Assembly: GCF_003268475.1 (NCBI RefSeq) | Contig: NZ_MCIF01000002.1 | Location: 5,338,100 to 5,402,099, forward strand | Reading direction: 5' to 3' | DNA length: 64,000 nucleotides | DNA from: Thermogemmatispora tikiterensis | Lineage (GTDB): Bacteria > Chloroflexota > Ktedonobacteria > Ktedonobacterales > Ktedonobacteraceae | In this document: positions 28,163-36,445 of the stretch, one piece after another | How the letters are laid out: the number at the start of each line of letters is the position of its first letter | Position numbering within the stretch: the first letter of the stretch is position 1 | Position numbers and translations under genes: made by a program | The notes under the pieces: generated by a model | The model's database searches: none | What the model was told of the DNA's origin: nothing | Seen by the model: only the letters and a program-made list of their open reading frames with translations

Positions 28163-29188
28163 TCAATCTGGGGGTGGCATCAGGCGATAATGACCGTTGC
28201 CTTTGACACAGCTGCGGCCCACATGGCAAAGTTCTCCCCAGGTTAGCAGCTCGCGGAAGGGCTGAAGCTCTCCGGTGAAGGTAGCGTAGCCGATGATGCC
28301 GCCGATCGGGCTGGAGGCGCCGCGCCGACGCGAGTAGCTGAAATCGTCGTACCATCCAGTATGAATGTGCTGGCAAGCAATCTGCTCGGCCTGCTTGAGG
28401 TAGGGGTGATGCTCTGGCAGAAAGGCGGGCTGCGCTCCTGAGCTGTAGGCTTCTTCCAGATCGCGTAAGCGCTTGAAGAGGCGGTGGACCAGCACAGCAA
28501 AACTCAGCTGGTGCTCGTGAACCAGCTGGCCGTCGGCGATGAGGCGCAAAGGACTGAGAAAATGGATGGTGATCCGGTCGCTGGGAAGCTGAGCGGCGCG
28601 CTGGCTGATATCCGTGCTGGTCACGGCCTTTAGCTGGGCGTTCCAGTTGATCCTATTCTCGGTGTAGAGAACGGCGTGGGCGCCGGTAAAGGGATGGTAG
28701 CTCTCGAGGCGCCTGATGCGGAATCGGCCACGTTTGTTCTGATGTTCTCCTGGACTCGCGCCAAGGCCCGCTTGCTCTAGTTGAGGAATTGCTTGAATGA
28801 GGTAGGGGAGTAGGTCGATACTTTGACCGAAGAGGAGCAGCTCAAAGGTGAAGTGCTGGCCTGGGTAATAGACGGGTGGCACCTCCTGTGGTGGGCGGAT
28901 GACGTAGGGACGTGGCTGGTCGCGTCCGCCTTTGACGCCCCTAGTCAAGGTTTCGTCACGCAAGGGAGTCATCAGGGCATGGACAGGGCAAAGGCAGTCC
29001 TTATGGAAGGAAGAGATTCCACTACTGCGGGCCTGCTGAGTGGTACAACTGCTTCTCAAAAGAGCCTCGTATAGGGCGCCGCGCAGCTGAGCGCCATATG
29101 GCCTGGTGAGCTTGAGCGGCGTTTGTACCTCAACCGTGAAGCGTAAGGGGTAGATAGCGAGCTGGCTCTTGGTCATAGTGGCGCTCAT
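28163..29188 (-). CDS. cas6: Cas6 pre-crRNA endoribonuclease
   Basis: The 341-residue RAMP protein has the N-terminal beginning 'YPLRFTVEVQTPLKL' and 'YGAQLRGALYEALL', an internal Cys cluster ('KDCLCPVH' after an earlier Cys), and the glycine-rich C-terminal loop 'LTWGELCHVGRSCVKGNGHYRL' characteristic of Cas6. It should cleave CRISPR repeats to give guide RNAs for the Cmr complex. Its ATG overlaps the cmr6 stop by four bases (ATGA), so it is translationally coupled as the last gene of the operon. The presence of cas6 without an array in the window implies that arrays lie elsewhere in the genome. Confidence 0.9.
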   Translation of the reverse strand: MSATMTKSQLAIYPLRFTVEVQTPLKLTRPYGAQLRGALYEALLRSSCTTQQARSSGISSFHKDCLCPVHALMTPLRDETLTRGVKGGRDQPRPYVIRPPQEVPPVYYPGQHFTFELLLFGQSIDLLPYLIQAIPQLEQAGLGASPGEHQNKRGRFRIRRLESYHPFTGAHAVLYTENRINWNAQLKAVTSTDISQRAAQLPSDRITIHFLSPLRLIADGQLVHEHQLSFAVLVHRLFKRLRDLEEAYSSGAQPAFLPEHHPYLKQAEQIACQHIHTGWYDDFSYSRRRGASSPIGGIIGYATFTGELQPFRELLTWGELCHVGRSCVKGNGHYRLMPPPD

Positions 29189-30300
29189 CGGTTAGTATTC
29201 TCCTGTTGTAGCAGTTCTTGGATGTATCGGAAAAGTGGGGCTTTTCTCTGTAGATCGACCCCTTTCTGGCGGTGGATCTTCTCGATCTCTCGGGCCAGCA
29301 GGCGCTTGGCGGCTAGCGATGGAAGAGAGCCTAGCTCTTTGAGTAGCTCCTGGCGATCTTTACGCTTGAGCTGTTCGGGGGTGAGGGCTGCCAGTTCCCT
29401 GGCTTTGGCTCGCGCTTCCTCCAGGCCCTCGCCTTTCTCTTCTTGGAAGGGGGCGCTGTTGGCGGCAGGAGACTTGGCTGCCTGGCGGAAGTAGCCGTAG
29501 CCAGCGCTGGTCTTGCCACCGATGCCATAGTCAGCCAGGGCTAGCTCTAGGAGATCTCTGGCCTTTTGCGCATCGGCCTGATCGCTGGACGAGGAAGAGC
29601 GTGGAGCAATGGCGAAGGTAAAGGTGGTCTTGGCCACGGTGAGAAAGGCGATTGGCACGGGCTGCTGATCGTTGCTGGGCGGCCTCTTCTTCTTCTGGTA
29701 ATAGTCGGGATAGTGGGGGGTCATAACGTCCAGCTCCAGCCGGGCCTCTCCGTTGAGTGGCATGGCGTCGAAAAAGATGACGCTGCCGGCCTGATCAAGG
29801 GTGCCGAATATGCGTTTCAAATCATCTTCTGTTATATATAGCTCTTTGGAATTCTCCGGCTCGTTGGAACGCGAGATCTTCCTCTCTTGCTCGGCATAGC
29901 TGCGCGTCAGGCCTTTGAGGGCGCTGCCGGGAATGATGGGCAGACTATAGTTGCGGTGCAGGGTCAGATCGGTCTCCAACACGGAGTTACCGCCCAGGCC
30001 AACCACCATGCGCCAGTCGATCTCGGCCTCGAAATGAAGGGCCTTCAGGGCCTGGGTGAGCTTCTGCCAGCGCTGGTATGCCTCTGTGGCGAGGGTCTGG
30101 TTGGGTTGGTAGCCTTGGGCCAGATCTCGTAGCCATTGCTGGCGCGCCGCCGGGGACGCTTTGCTATCCGGGTCTGGCGAGAGCTGAAGAACCTCGCTGG
30201 GAATGTAGCGGTGAAGCTGCAGCCCCAGGTTGGGACAGACGTTAGATGTGCCAAGTGTCTGCTGGACCAGCCTGGCAGCCTCCTGGGGCAGAGGATAGGG
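29185..30300 (-). CDS. cmr6: Cmr6-type RAMP subunit, start unresolved
   Basis: From ATG 30009 the frame encodes a clear Cmr6: 'LPIIPGSALKGLTRSYA', a long linker and the glycine-rich 'YGIGGKTSAGYGYF' near the C-terminus. The same frame continues upstream with coding-like sequence including 'PNLGLQLHRYIPSEVLQL', a pattern of Cmr6 N-termini, and 'EAARLVQQTLG'. So 30009 is not the true start. No in-frame ATG, GTG or TTG occurs between 30009 and the stop at 30424-30426, which lies inside the inserted element. A lost start codon, frameshift (candidate: C5 at 30358-30362) or non-canonical start must be invoked. Other frames open at 30395 (GTG) and about 30440 (ATG). Cmr6 caps the target-RNA-binding backbone. 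Confidence 0.8.
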   Translation of the reverse strand, partial: PYPLPQEAARLVQQTLGTSNVCPNLGLQLHRYIPSEVLQLSPDPDSKASPAARQQWLRDLAQGYQPNQTLATEAYQRWQKLTQALKALHFEAEIDWRMVVGLGGNSVLETDLTLHRNYSLPIIPGSALKGLTRSYAEQERKISRSNEPENSKELYITEDDLKRIFGTLDQAGSVIFFDAMPLNGEARLELDVMTPHYPDYYQKKKRPPSNDQQPVPIAFLTVAKTTFTFAIAPRSSSSSDQADAQKARDLLELALADYGIGGKTSAGYGYFRQAAKSPAANSAPFQEEKGEGLEEARAKARELAALTPEQLKRKDRQELLKELGSLPSLAAKRLLAREIEKIHRQKGVDLQRKAPLFRYIQELLQQENTNR

Positions 30301-30403
30301 TGATGGGTGGCTCTTTGCAGGAGGCCTCTGGTTTCCGCTGGAGGGCTGTGACCTTCTGGGGGACCCTTGCCCTGGGCGACGATGCTCCTTTCCACAAAGG
30401 CAT

Positions 30404-30691
30404 GCCGCCGGGGACCCCTGGATTCATCCAGGGGAGGAAGGCGGCTCCCTCTGGCTCTCTGCCGGGGGTTGACATGGCGGCCTCTTCCCTGTTATCCTGT
30501 ACTCGGTGAGGTCTCAAGGCACTGGCCTGTGAGTCAGCAACGGCTTCGCCTCACCTGGCGGGGAGGGGAGGGTCAACCCAGCGACACTGCTGTACTGTCC
30601 TACGGGGCAGTGGGCTGCCGTCAACCAGCCCTGAAGCCCGGGCCGATGAGGCTGCGGGCAAGCCCCTGGCTTGAGCCAGGGGTCGTTGACT
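30404..30691 (+). mobile_element. Solo IS200/IS605-type omega-RNA-like element, copy B, between cmr5 and cmr6
   Basis: Read on the + strand: a stem GCCGCC...GGCGGC encloses the hairpin CCCCTGGATTCATCCAGGGG (30415-30434). Conserved blocks shared with copy A follow, and the end is CCCCTGGCTTGAGCCAGGGG then TCGTTGACT. The right end is nine bases from the cmr5 stop. It carries no tnpA or tnpB. Similarity to copy A covers the whole 290 bp in short blocks. The layout (folded RNA-like body, terminal hairpin, TTGAC end) suggests a stranded TnpB guide-RNA scaffold; this is inference. Confidence 0.6.
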
Positions 30692-30698
30692 CATGGCC

Positions 30699-31196
30699 TT
30701 ACCCTCTCCCTTCTTGCTGTCCTGGCTCGGCAGCCGGTTGGCTACCCTCTTTGGAGAGCTCGGCTTCGGCGAAACGGCGCAGCCAGTCGCCGAAGGCCAG
30801 GCATTCGGTGGTCGCCCGGCGGTAGTCTTCCCGACTGGCCTGCTCCAGTACCCAGGACAACAGGGCATCAAATTCCTCGACTTTGTTAGTGACAAAACCA
30901 CGCCGATGCATCCATTCGGTCAGATGCTGCAGTAGTTGGCCGTAGGCGTTGAGTGCCTGCTCCTCCTGTTTCTCTTTATGTTTCTCTTTCTGTTCCTTTT
31001 CTGCTTTGGCATTCAGAAAGCCCAGAGTGGCCCCCAGGCCGTTGATCTGCACCATCTGGTTAAAGGTCAAGGCCCGTGTGCGATATTCGGCTTGCATCTC
31101 TGCTGAACAATTCTTTACCTTTTTAATACATTTCCAGGCAAACTGACCACGCTCTTGTTCTAGCAGACGTCGTACGGTTTGTTTCTCTTCGCTCAT
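30699..31196 (-). CDS. cmr5: Cmr5 small alpha-helical subunit
   Basis: The 165-residue protein is helical and matches Cmr5: 'RRLLEQERGQFAWKCIKKV', 'YRTRALTFNQMVQINGLGATLGFL' and 'LLSWVLEQASREDYRRATTECLAFGDWLRRFAEAEL'. It should form the minor filament of the Cmr complex. It has an unusual charged Lys/Glu-rich insertion (about 65-85), which makes it longer than the usual 120-150 residues. ATG 31196 follows TAGGTG at eight bases; an in-frame GTG at 31205 is an alternative. The following sequence is the element copy B. Confidence 0.88.
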   Translation of the reverse strand: MSEEKQTVRRLLEQERGQFAWKCIKKVKNCSAEMQAEYRTRALTFNQMVQINGLGATLGFLNAKAEKEQKEKHKEKQEEQALNAYGQLLQHLTEWMHRRGFVTNKVEEFDALLSWVLEQASREDYRRATTECLAFGDWLRRFAEAELSKEGSQPAAEPGQQEGRG

Positions 31197-31248
31197 AGGA
31201 TTCACCTATTATATTTGTTATCTTTCTTCTAAGAAGAAGGACGATAGC

Positions 31249-32214
31249 TTAGGGTCTGCCTGTAGCAGAGTCAGTGAGCGAGGCCGGGGGGCTCCAGCGC
31301 ACCTTAACGAAGCCTCGCCCTACTGTCTCGTCGCCGCCGAGCTGCAGGTAAGGGCCAGCTTTCTGGCTAAGATCTCGGAGCAGTGCTAAGCCCTGGCGTG
31401 GCTCTTGGCTCTTCTCAGTGGGGCGTCGTTCGTTGGTAGCGTAGATAGGAGCGTAGAGCAAGGTGTCTGCTGGTAGGTGCTCCTCTGTCCAGAGGGCGCC
31501 CTCTTTGACCGTTTTCTTCTCCTGATCGATGGCAATACGGGTAATCACCTCAGTTGAATAGAGCACGAAGTCGCGGAAATCGTCGTCGGCGAGGACGACC
31601 AGCGAAGACTGTAGCTTCTCTGCCCAATAGCCATCAAAGGGGAGGGCGTGCTCTGCCAGCCAGCGTGCTACGCTGGTCACCTTTTGGTCCTGCCTCACCT
31701 CGAAGCTAAACTCCTCCAGCAGCAAGCCGTGGCCGTGGCTGTTTTGGGAGATGGTGACCTCTGATTGCTCAGTTACAAGTGCCTCGCCATTCTTCAGTCG
31801 AGTCGACGGCAGCTGCGGAAACTCCTTCTCCTGGTGGACGTGGATGAGATCCTTTCTGAAACGTTCCAGGATGTCGAGAGACGTGGTGTAGGCGAAAACT
31901 CCCTGGAGAGAGCGCACCGGAAAGAGCAGGATGCGGGCATCGCTGACAATCAAGGCCCCGGCGTGAAGCTGGTCTGTCTCTTGAGTTGCGTGCTCGTGAC
32001 CAAAGAGCGCCTTGACCAGTCCGTCGGAGTTGCTGCCATACTGATGGCTGATCAGGGCGCGCAGTTTCCCTTTGATGCTGCTGCCCTGGATCATGGGATA
32101 CTGTGTATGGCGCTCGCGCTGGATTGGTAGCTCGACACTGCTCAGGCCACTACCCACGCCGGCATGCAAGGGCGTTTCTGTATAGATGTACATCATGCTT
32201 GTTGCTGTAATCAT
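31249..32214 (-). CDS. cmr4: Cmr4 backbone RAMP subunit (target-RNA nuclease)
   Basis: The 321-residue protein begins 'MMYIYTETPLHAGVGSGLSSVELPIQRERHTQYPMIQGSSIKGKLR', the conserved Cmr4 N-terminus, and has the glycine-rich C-terminal loop 'LQLGGDETVGRGFVKV'. Cmr4 repeats along the crRNA and carries the catalytic aspartate for target RNA cleavage at 6-nt intervals. A candidate Asp is in the loop after 'GSSIKG...FGHEHATQETDQLHAGAL'. RBS AAAGGAG lies in the end of cmr3, one base separates the genes, and cmr5 follows 52 bp later. Confidence 0.93.
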   Translation of the reverse strand: MITATSMMYIYTETPLHAGVGSGLSSVELPIQRERHTQYPMIQGSSIKGKLRALISHQYGSNSDGLVKALFGHEHATQETDQLHAGALIVSDARILLFPVRSLQGVFAYTTSLDILERFRKDLIHVHQEKEFPQLPSTRLKNGEALVTEQSEVTISQNSHGHGLLLEEFSFEVRQDQKVTSVARWLAEHALPFDGYWAEKLQSSLVVLADDDFRDFVLYSTEVITRIAIDQEKKTVKEGALWTEEHLPADTLLYAPIYATNERRPTEKSQEPRQGLALLRDLSQKAGPYLQLGGDETVGRGFVKVRWSPPASLTDSATGRP

Positions 32215-32215
32215 T

Positions 32216-33403
32216 TCACCAAGCTCCTTTAATAGTCATACCGTATCCTATTTCTTGGCCGATGTCTGTTATTTGCTGAAGATCAGTATCTGAGCTATCG
32301 AAGAAGTAGATGCTGCCTGCGGGCACGCAGCGCCGCGCTGGTTTGCTCTGGCCGCCGTGATGGCTGGGGTTCATCTGCCAGCCGCCAATCCACTGGTAGC
32401 CGCTGATAGCCGCAGCGATGGGCGCGCTGAGACCTGCGGGCCGGTGCTCGGGTTGCCAGCCCTTTCTGAAGATCGCTGGGGTGGCCAGATAAAGCAGGAG
32501 CCGCTGCCCGCTTAGGTGATCTGGCGTCTGAGGTGCGGCGGCTCGCACCGGCGTATCGTTGGGATCAATCAGCCAGACGGTCACAGGACGCCTCTCGCCG
32601 CCCAGGGTATGGGGGAAGTGTGCAGGGGGCGCGGGTAGGCGCAAGAGCGAAGCTGTTTGCTCGTCAGGTAGCAACTGATCGCTGAGAGGATCGGCTGTCT
32701 GAGCCAGGCGCAAATCGACAAGAAAGCCATAGCCGGGCCGCAGGCGCACAGCGTAGATGGTATAGAGCATGCCCTCCTCCGTCGTATGTGTGCGCTCCTG
32801 GCGAGCGATTCCCGTGCGCGGCTCTTCCTCGTAGATCTCGCTAGCGGGGACAAACATGGCGTCGGTCAGCTGACCATCGGGGCGCAGCGCCGTCTCCAGG
32901 CCCTGCGCCGTCAGCCAGCCTCGTAACCGGCTGCTTTTGCCGAGCGGTTGCTCTTGCTCCTGGCCTTCGGGGTAGAGCAGCTGCAACTCCTGGGGGAGGT
33001 TCGTCAAGATCCCGGTGGGAGAGGCCGGTTTCAAGCGCAGTAGGCGGGTTTGCTGGCCTTGTGACCCGGGTCCGCACAGCAAGTGGGTGGGCATAGGATA
33101 GAGCAGCTCAAAGCGCTGAGTGCCGTTCTGCGCCTTCTGACGGCGTGCGAGCGCGGTCAGCCTGATGCGCAGGCGACCGTAGCTCTGTTGGTCGCCGATG
33201 AGGGCGGTCAGCTCCCGATCGCGGAAGAGTTCTGGCAGGCTCTTGCGCTGGTCCCAGTTGCTCGCGATCAAGGCCCGCAGCGACCCCTGCAGAGTTTCGG
33301 GGGTAGGTGGAAAGAGCGATTCAGCAAAGCCCACCTCGCCCGCGTCGAAGGGGCGCCCGCTGCGAAAGAGGAGCGTCTCATGTGGTTCAATAAAAAGATA
33401 CAT
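32216..33403 (-). CDS. cmr3: Cmr3 subunit
   Basis: The 395-residue protein starts 'MYLFIEPHETLLFRSGRPFDAGEVGFAESLFPPTPETLQGSLRALI', the Cmr3 signature, and ends with a glycine-rich segment ('DIGQEIGYGMTIKGAW'). Cmr3 binds the 5' tag of the crRNA next to Cas10 and anchors that end of the filament. The start overlaps the cas10 stop by 17 bases, so both are co-translated. Residues about 120-230 are less conserved and Gln/Glu/Arg-rich. Confidence 0.92.
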   Translation of the reverse strand: MYLFIEPHETLLFRSGRPFDAGEVGFAESLFPPTPETLQGSLRALIASNWDQRKSLPELFRDRELTALIGDQQSYGRLRIRLTALARRQKAQNGTQRFELLYPMPTHLLCGPGSQGQQTRLLRLKPASPTGILTNLPQELQLLYPEGQEQEQPLGKSSRLRGWLTAQGLETALRPDGQLTDAMFVPASEIYEEEPRTGIARQERTHTTEEGMLYTIYAVRLRPGYGFLVDLRLAQTADPLSDQLLPDEQTASLLRLPAPPAHFPHTLGGERRPVTVWLIDPNDTPVRAAAPQTPDHLSGQRLLLYLATPAIFRKGWQPEHRPAGLSAPIAAAISGYQWIGGWQMNPSHHGGQSKPARRCVPAGSIYFFDSSDTDLQQITDIGQEIGYGMTIKGAW

Positions 33404-35459
33404 TGTTTCCTGCCTCCCTCACGAGAAAAGCCAGAATCTGCAGCCAGTTCAGGACCTCCTTCAGGCCGGAGCTGTCGGGGCCGGAGAAGGCGCCAGGGTG
33501 GCTCTTTTCCATGAGAGCTGCGAGACGGACCAGGGCGTCTGCCAGAGCTTCCGGTCCTGTCTCGGGGGGCTGATGGGCGGTACTGACGTTCCACTGCCGG
33601 GCTAATATGCGCCCGATCTCGCTGCTACGGGCCTTCGGTGGCAGGCCCTCCAGTCCTGGCAGCTCTCTTTTCAGTATCTCCAGGCAGCGTGGCGAAAGCG
33701 TGCCTCTCGCAAAGAGCTGCACGACACCTTTGAAAATCTCAAAAGGCTCAGTCGTTGCTTCCCCGGCCTGCTGTTCATGATCCTGGGGAGGGTAGTTCCA
33801 GCGGCAACCGGCGGAGAGCGTATTGCCAGAGCGCCAGAGGATCGTCACCACCAGGGCATTGCGCCCATAGCGCTGCTTGGCCTGCTCCTCGGCCTCGCGC
33901 GCCATCCGACGTACCAGCGTCAGCGGCATTAGGTGGTGAGCGACGGCGATGCCCATGCTGACCGTGGCTGTTCTCGTCCCCTTGGAGACCGTTTGTACGC
34001 TTGACCCTACGATCTTGCGATAGGTCTGCTGCAGAGCTGAAGCCATAGCGAACATATGCGCCAGCGGTGCGAAGGCCAGTACATCATCGCCACCAGCGTA
34101 GATCAGTTTGCCGGGACGCTTGTCCTCGACGATGCCGGGAACATGCGTACGGGCGAATTCCGAGAGCGCTCTACTGATGGTACGGTGATCGTCCTGGCTC
34201 TGGACCTCGCCGATAATGGTGCCCATCTGATCGCCGTCCATCTGCAGCAAGGCATAGTAAGGGGTTGGCTCGCCGAGGAGCCGGTGAAGCTCTCTCAGTA
34301 CCTGATGGGCCCTATCGAGATAGGTTGGCTCCTCGATGACCCATTCCCAGGGAAAGCGCTGCAGCCGCGGTTCGACCAGAGCGCGGTAATTCGTGCGCAG
34401 CCGCTGGGCGGTAAAAGTCTCGACAAAAGCACACTCTCCGTCAACATCCTTGAGCCAGGAGTAGTTTGCCTGCTGAGCTTTCTGCTCCAGATAAGGAAGA
34501 GCCAGGTGAGGCTTTTCCCTCTTCAGAGGCGCAGTAATCTCTTGCCAACGCTTCGCGGCCTCCTGAATTTCTCTGCTGGCTGCTGATCGAGATTGCTGGG
34601 GGAGTAACAGCTGCTCAATGAAGGTTGCGGCGGCCATCGTGCTGGTTGAAGGGAAATCCAGGCCCTGTTTCGGCGCCTCAGATCCGTCCCCGGGACCTGA
34701 GAGGAAGCTCTTTGAGAGCAGAGCGAAGCGCTTCACCGTGTCGATGGCGTCCAGGCGCTCGGAGCCATCCGGGGCAAGGTCCTTGGCCGAAATCCCCGGT
34801 TTGTTCGCTACCTGTGTCCAAAACGCTCTGACCTCCTGGCGGCTCGCGCCCTGGGTGTGCAGAGCCTCGCGCTCGCCGGAGAGGGTGCTCTTCTCGCCAG
34901 GCTCATCCTGAGCCTTGAAATCGCGCAAGCTCTTGCGAGCATCGAGTGCCTGCGCGGCGCGTTTAAACCAGGACCCGTACCCCAGCGGGGCGCCCTGACC
35001 ATTGGTGTTGGCGACGATGACCCAGTAGATTTCGAAGAGGTTTTCAGGTTTGATCTGGCGCTCCCAGATGGCACGCAGGACCTCGTTGCTTGCCCAGTCA
35101 GCGCCATTGCTGCCAAAGAGCTGCTGGTACACTTCTCTGCAAATCTCCTCCCAGGCTTGATGGATGGCCTTCTGGCTCTGCTCTGCCGTCTGGAGAGCCT
35201 TTGTCTGCGGGTTGGGCATCTCCTGGGTCGTGGAGAAAATCGCAACGTAGCGGTTGGGCAGGTCGGGTATCCAGCGCTGACGGTCGATGCTGGGATTGGT
35301 TGGGAACACCAGAGTCTTACTCGGCACGTCCTTAAGGGCCGCCTCCATCAGGCGCGAAAGCAGGAAGCTACCCAGCCAGAGATCGCGCGCCTTGCGTGCC
35401 TGGGCGATGAAGGACTGTACCGGCCCCAGGGTGAAGATGAGCATGTAAGATGGAGTCAT
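33387..35459 (-). CDS. cas10: Cas10/Cmr2 large subunit with GGDD cyclase motif
   Basis: The 690-residue protein begins 'MLIFTLGPVQSFIAQARKARDLW', the Cmr2 N-terminus; no HD nuclease domain precedes it, as in several bacterial type III-B systems. The two Palm motifs are present, 'LLQMDGDQMGTIIG' near residue 407 and 'IYAGGDDVLAF' near 455, so cyclic-oligoadenylate synthesis on target binding is expected. Helical C-terminal domain D4 follows (about 590-690). Its ATG overlaps the cmr1 stop by four bases. No CARF-domain effector (Csx1, Can1, Csm6-like) is encoded in the window, so any cOA target is elsewhere. Confidence 0.94.
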   Translation of the reverse strand: MTPSYMLIFTLGPVQSFIAQARKARDLWLGSFLLSRLMEAALKDVPSKTLVFPTNPSIDRQRWIPDLPNRYVAIFSTTQEMPNPQTKALQTAEQSQKAIHQAWEEICREVYQQLFGSNGADWASNEVLRAIWERQIKPENLFEIYWVIVANTNGQGAPLGYGSWFKRAAQALDARKSLRDFKAQDEPGEKSTLSGEREALHTQGASRQEVRAFWTQVANKPGISAKDLAPDGSERLDAIDTVKRFALLSKSFLSGPGDGSEAPKQGLDFPSTSTMAAATFIEQLLLPQQSRSAASREIQEAAKRWQEITAPLKREKPHLALPYLEQKAQQANYSWLKDVDGECAFVETFTAQRLRTNYRALVEPRLQRFPWEWVIEEPTYLDRAHQVLRELHRLLGEPTPYYALLQMDGDQMGTIIGEVQSQDDHRTISRALSEFARTHVPGIVEDKRPGKLIYAGGDDVLAFAPLAHMFAMASALQQTYRKIVGSSVQTVSKGTRTATVSMGIAVAHHLMPLTLVRRMAREAEEQAKQRYGRNALVVTILWRSGNTLSAGCRWNYPPQDHEQQAGEATTEPFEIFKGVVQLFARGTLSPRCLEILKRELPGLEGLPPKARSSEIGRILARQWNVSTAHQPPETGPEALADALVRLAALMEKSHPGAFSGPDSSGLKEVLNWLQILAFLVREAGNNVSFY

Positions 35460-36445
35460 AACTTTAGCTCTCTATTGCTTTCAAATCTGACTATAAATTT
35501 GGAGTTGATATCTAGGCGATCAGGCAGCAGAGCATTCTTTCTGAAGAGAGTGGCTACACAGATGTAGCCGGCTTTTATAGCTGTGATATGCAGGTGCAGG
35601 GGCGAAGCCAGGCGGCCCTTGTGCCCTCCGAAGGGCAAGCCGAGGGCCTTGCGCTGCTCGTCCGAAAGAGATTGGCGGTATTCCTTGTACGTCCTGCCGA
35701 CGAACTCTAATGCCTCTTTTACTTTTTTCCAGGGATTGCTCGGGGAGAGAACCCATATAGAACAGGTTGCCGGAGATAGGATATCAAAAGATCTATTTTG
35801 GAGTTCAGATCGCTTTTCAGCCTTGTAAAAGCGCTGAATCTCCTGCAGCCCCAGAGTGAGAGTGTTAGCCAGCTCATCGAGGCTGCTGGCATCTTCTGGC
35901 GATAGCCTTGGGAGATTGAACTCTAGGGCCGAGGGCAACGTAGATGAGCAAATCGTCAGGCTGCCTGCGCAGCGGCGAGAACGTGCGCCCAGTCCGCCGA
36001 GGTTAGTCAGCAGCCAGAGGGCGATGATGGCCTCTTTTAAGGCTTGTCGATTTTTCTCGTGGGCAGCGAGGATAAGCCTGAAGTGCGTCCCGGGCGGATA
36101 GTATTGGCGGGAGGATCGATCTTTGGTCTTGTCCATAGACCAGAAGAGATAGTTTCTGCCAGGCTGGTTATCGGCTTGCGTGAAAGCAGATAACCCTTGC
36201 TCTGGCAGCGTTACCTCAGAGATGCGGATACTTATCGGCGAGCCATATTCAGCGCTCCCGAACACCTCGGTCTCGCGCCGGCGCACCTCCGCCAGGTTAC
36301 CTCCGACAATGCCTCCAATCAGCGCACGGTACCAGTAGCGCAGAGGTCCCCGCAACGAGGGGGGACGCAGCTCTACCTCTTCCTGGTTGGCCCCTGCCAG
36401 AAAGAGTGGAGTCGTAACCTCGATATCAAACTTGACTTTTAACAT
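35456..36445 (-). CDS. cmr1: Cmr1 subunit
   Basis: The 329-residue RAMP protein has the Cmr1 pattern 'FDIEVTTPLFLAGANQEEVELRPPSLRGPLRYWYRALIGG', 'ETEVFGSAEYGSPISIRI' and 'LWLLTNLGGLGARSRRCAGSL'. Cmr1 sits at the 3' end of the crRNA filament and helps capture target RNA. It is the first gene of the operon. The leader is about 250 bp long and has a TATAGT -10 and palindromes but no strong -35. The C-terminal 'GLPFGGHKGRLASPLHLHITAI' is the conserved end of the family. Confidence 0.92.
   Translation of the reverse strand: MLKVKFDIEVTTPLFLAGANQEEVELRPPSLRGPLRYWYRALIGGIVGGNLAEVRRRETEVFGSAEYGSPISIRISEVTLPEQGLSAFTQADNQPGRNYLFWSMDKTKDRSSRQYYPPGTHFRLILAAHEKNRQALKEAIIALWLLTNLGGLGARSRRCAGSLTICSSTLPSALEFNLPRLSPEDASSLDELANTLTLGLQEIQRFYKAEKRSELQNRSFDILSPATCSIWVLSPSNPWKKVKEALEFVGRTYKEYRQSLSDEQRKALGLPFGGHKGRLASPLHLHITAIKAGYICVATLFRKNALLPDRLDINSKFIVRFESNRELKL

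Noticed and set aside
30242..30517. Minus-strand frame beginning inside the element and containing 'MNPGVPGGMP'
   Set aside because: Most of it lies in the omega-RNA-like element and it ends before the Cmr6 core. I kept it only as a possible partner for a frameshift, not as a gene.
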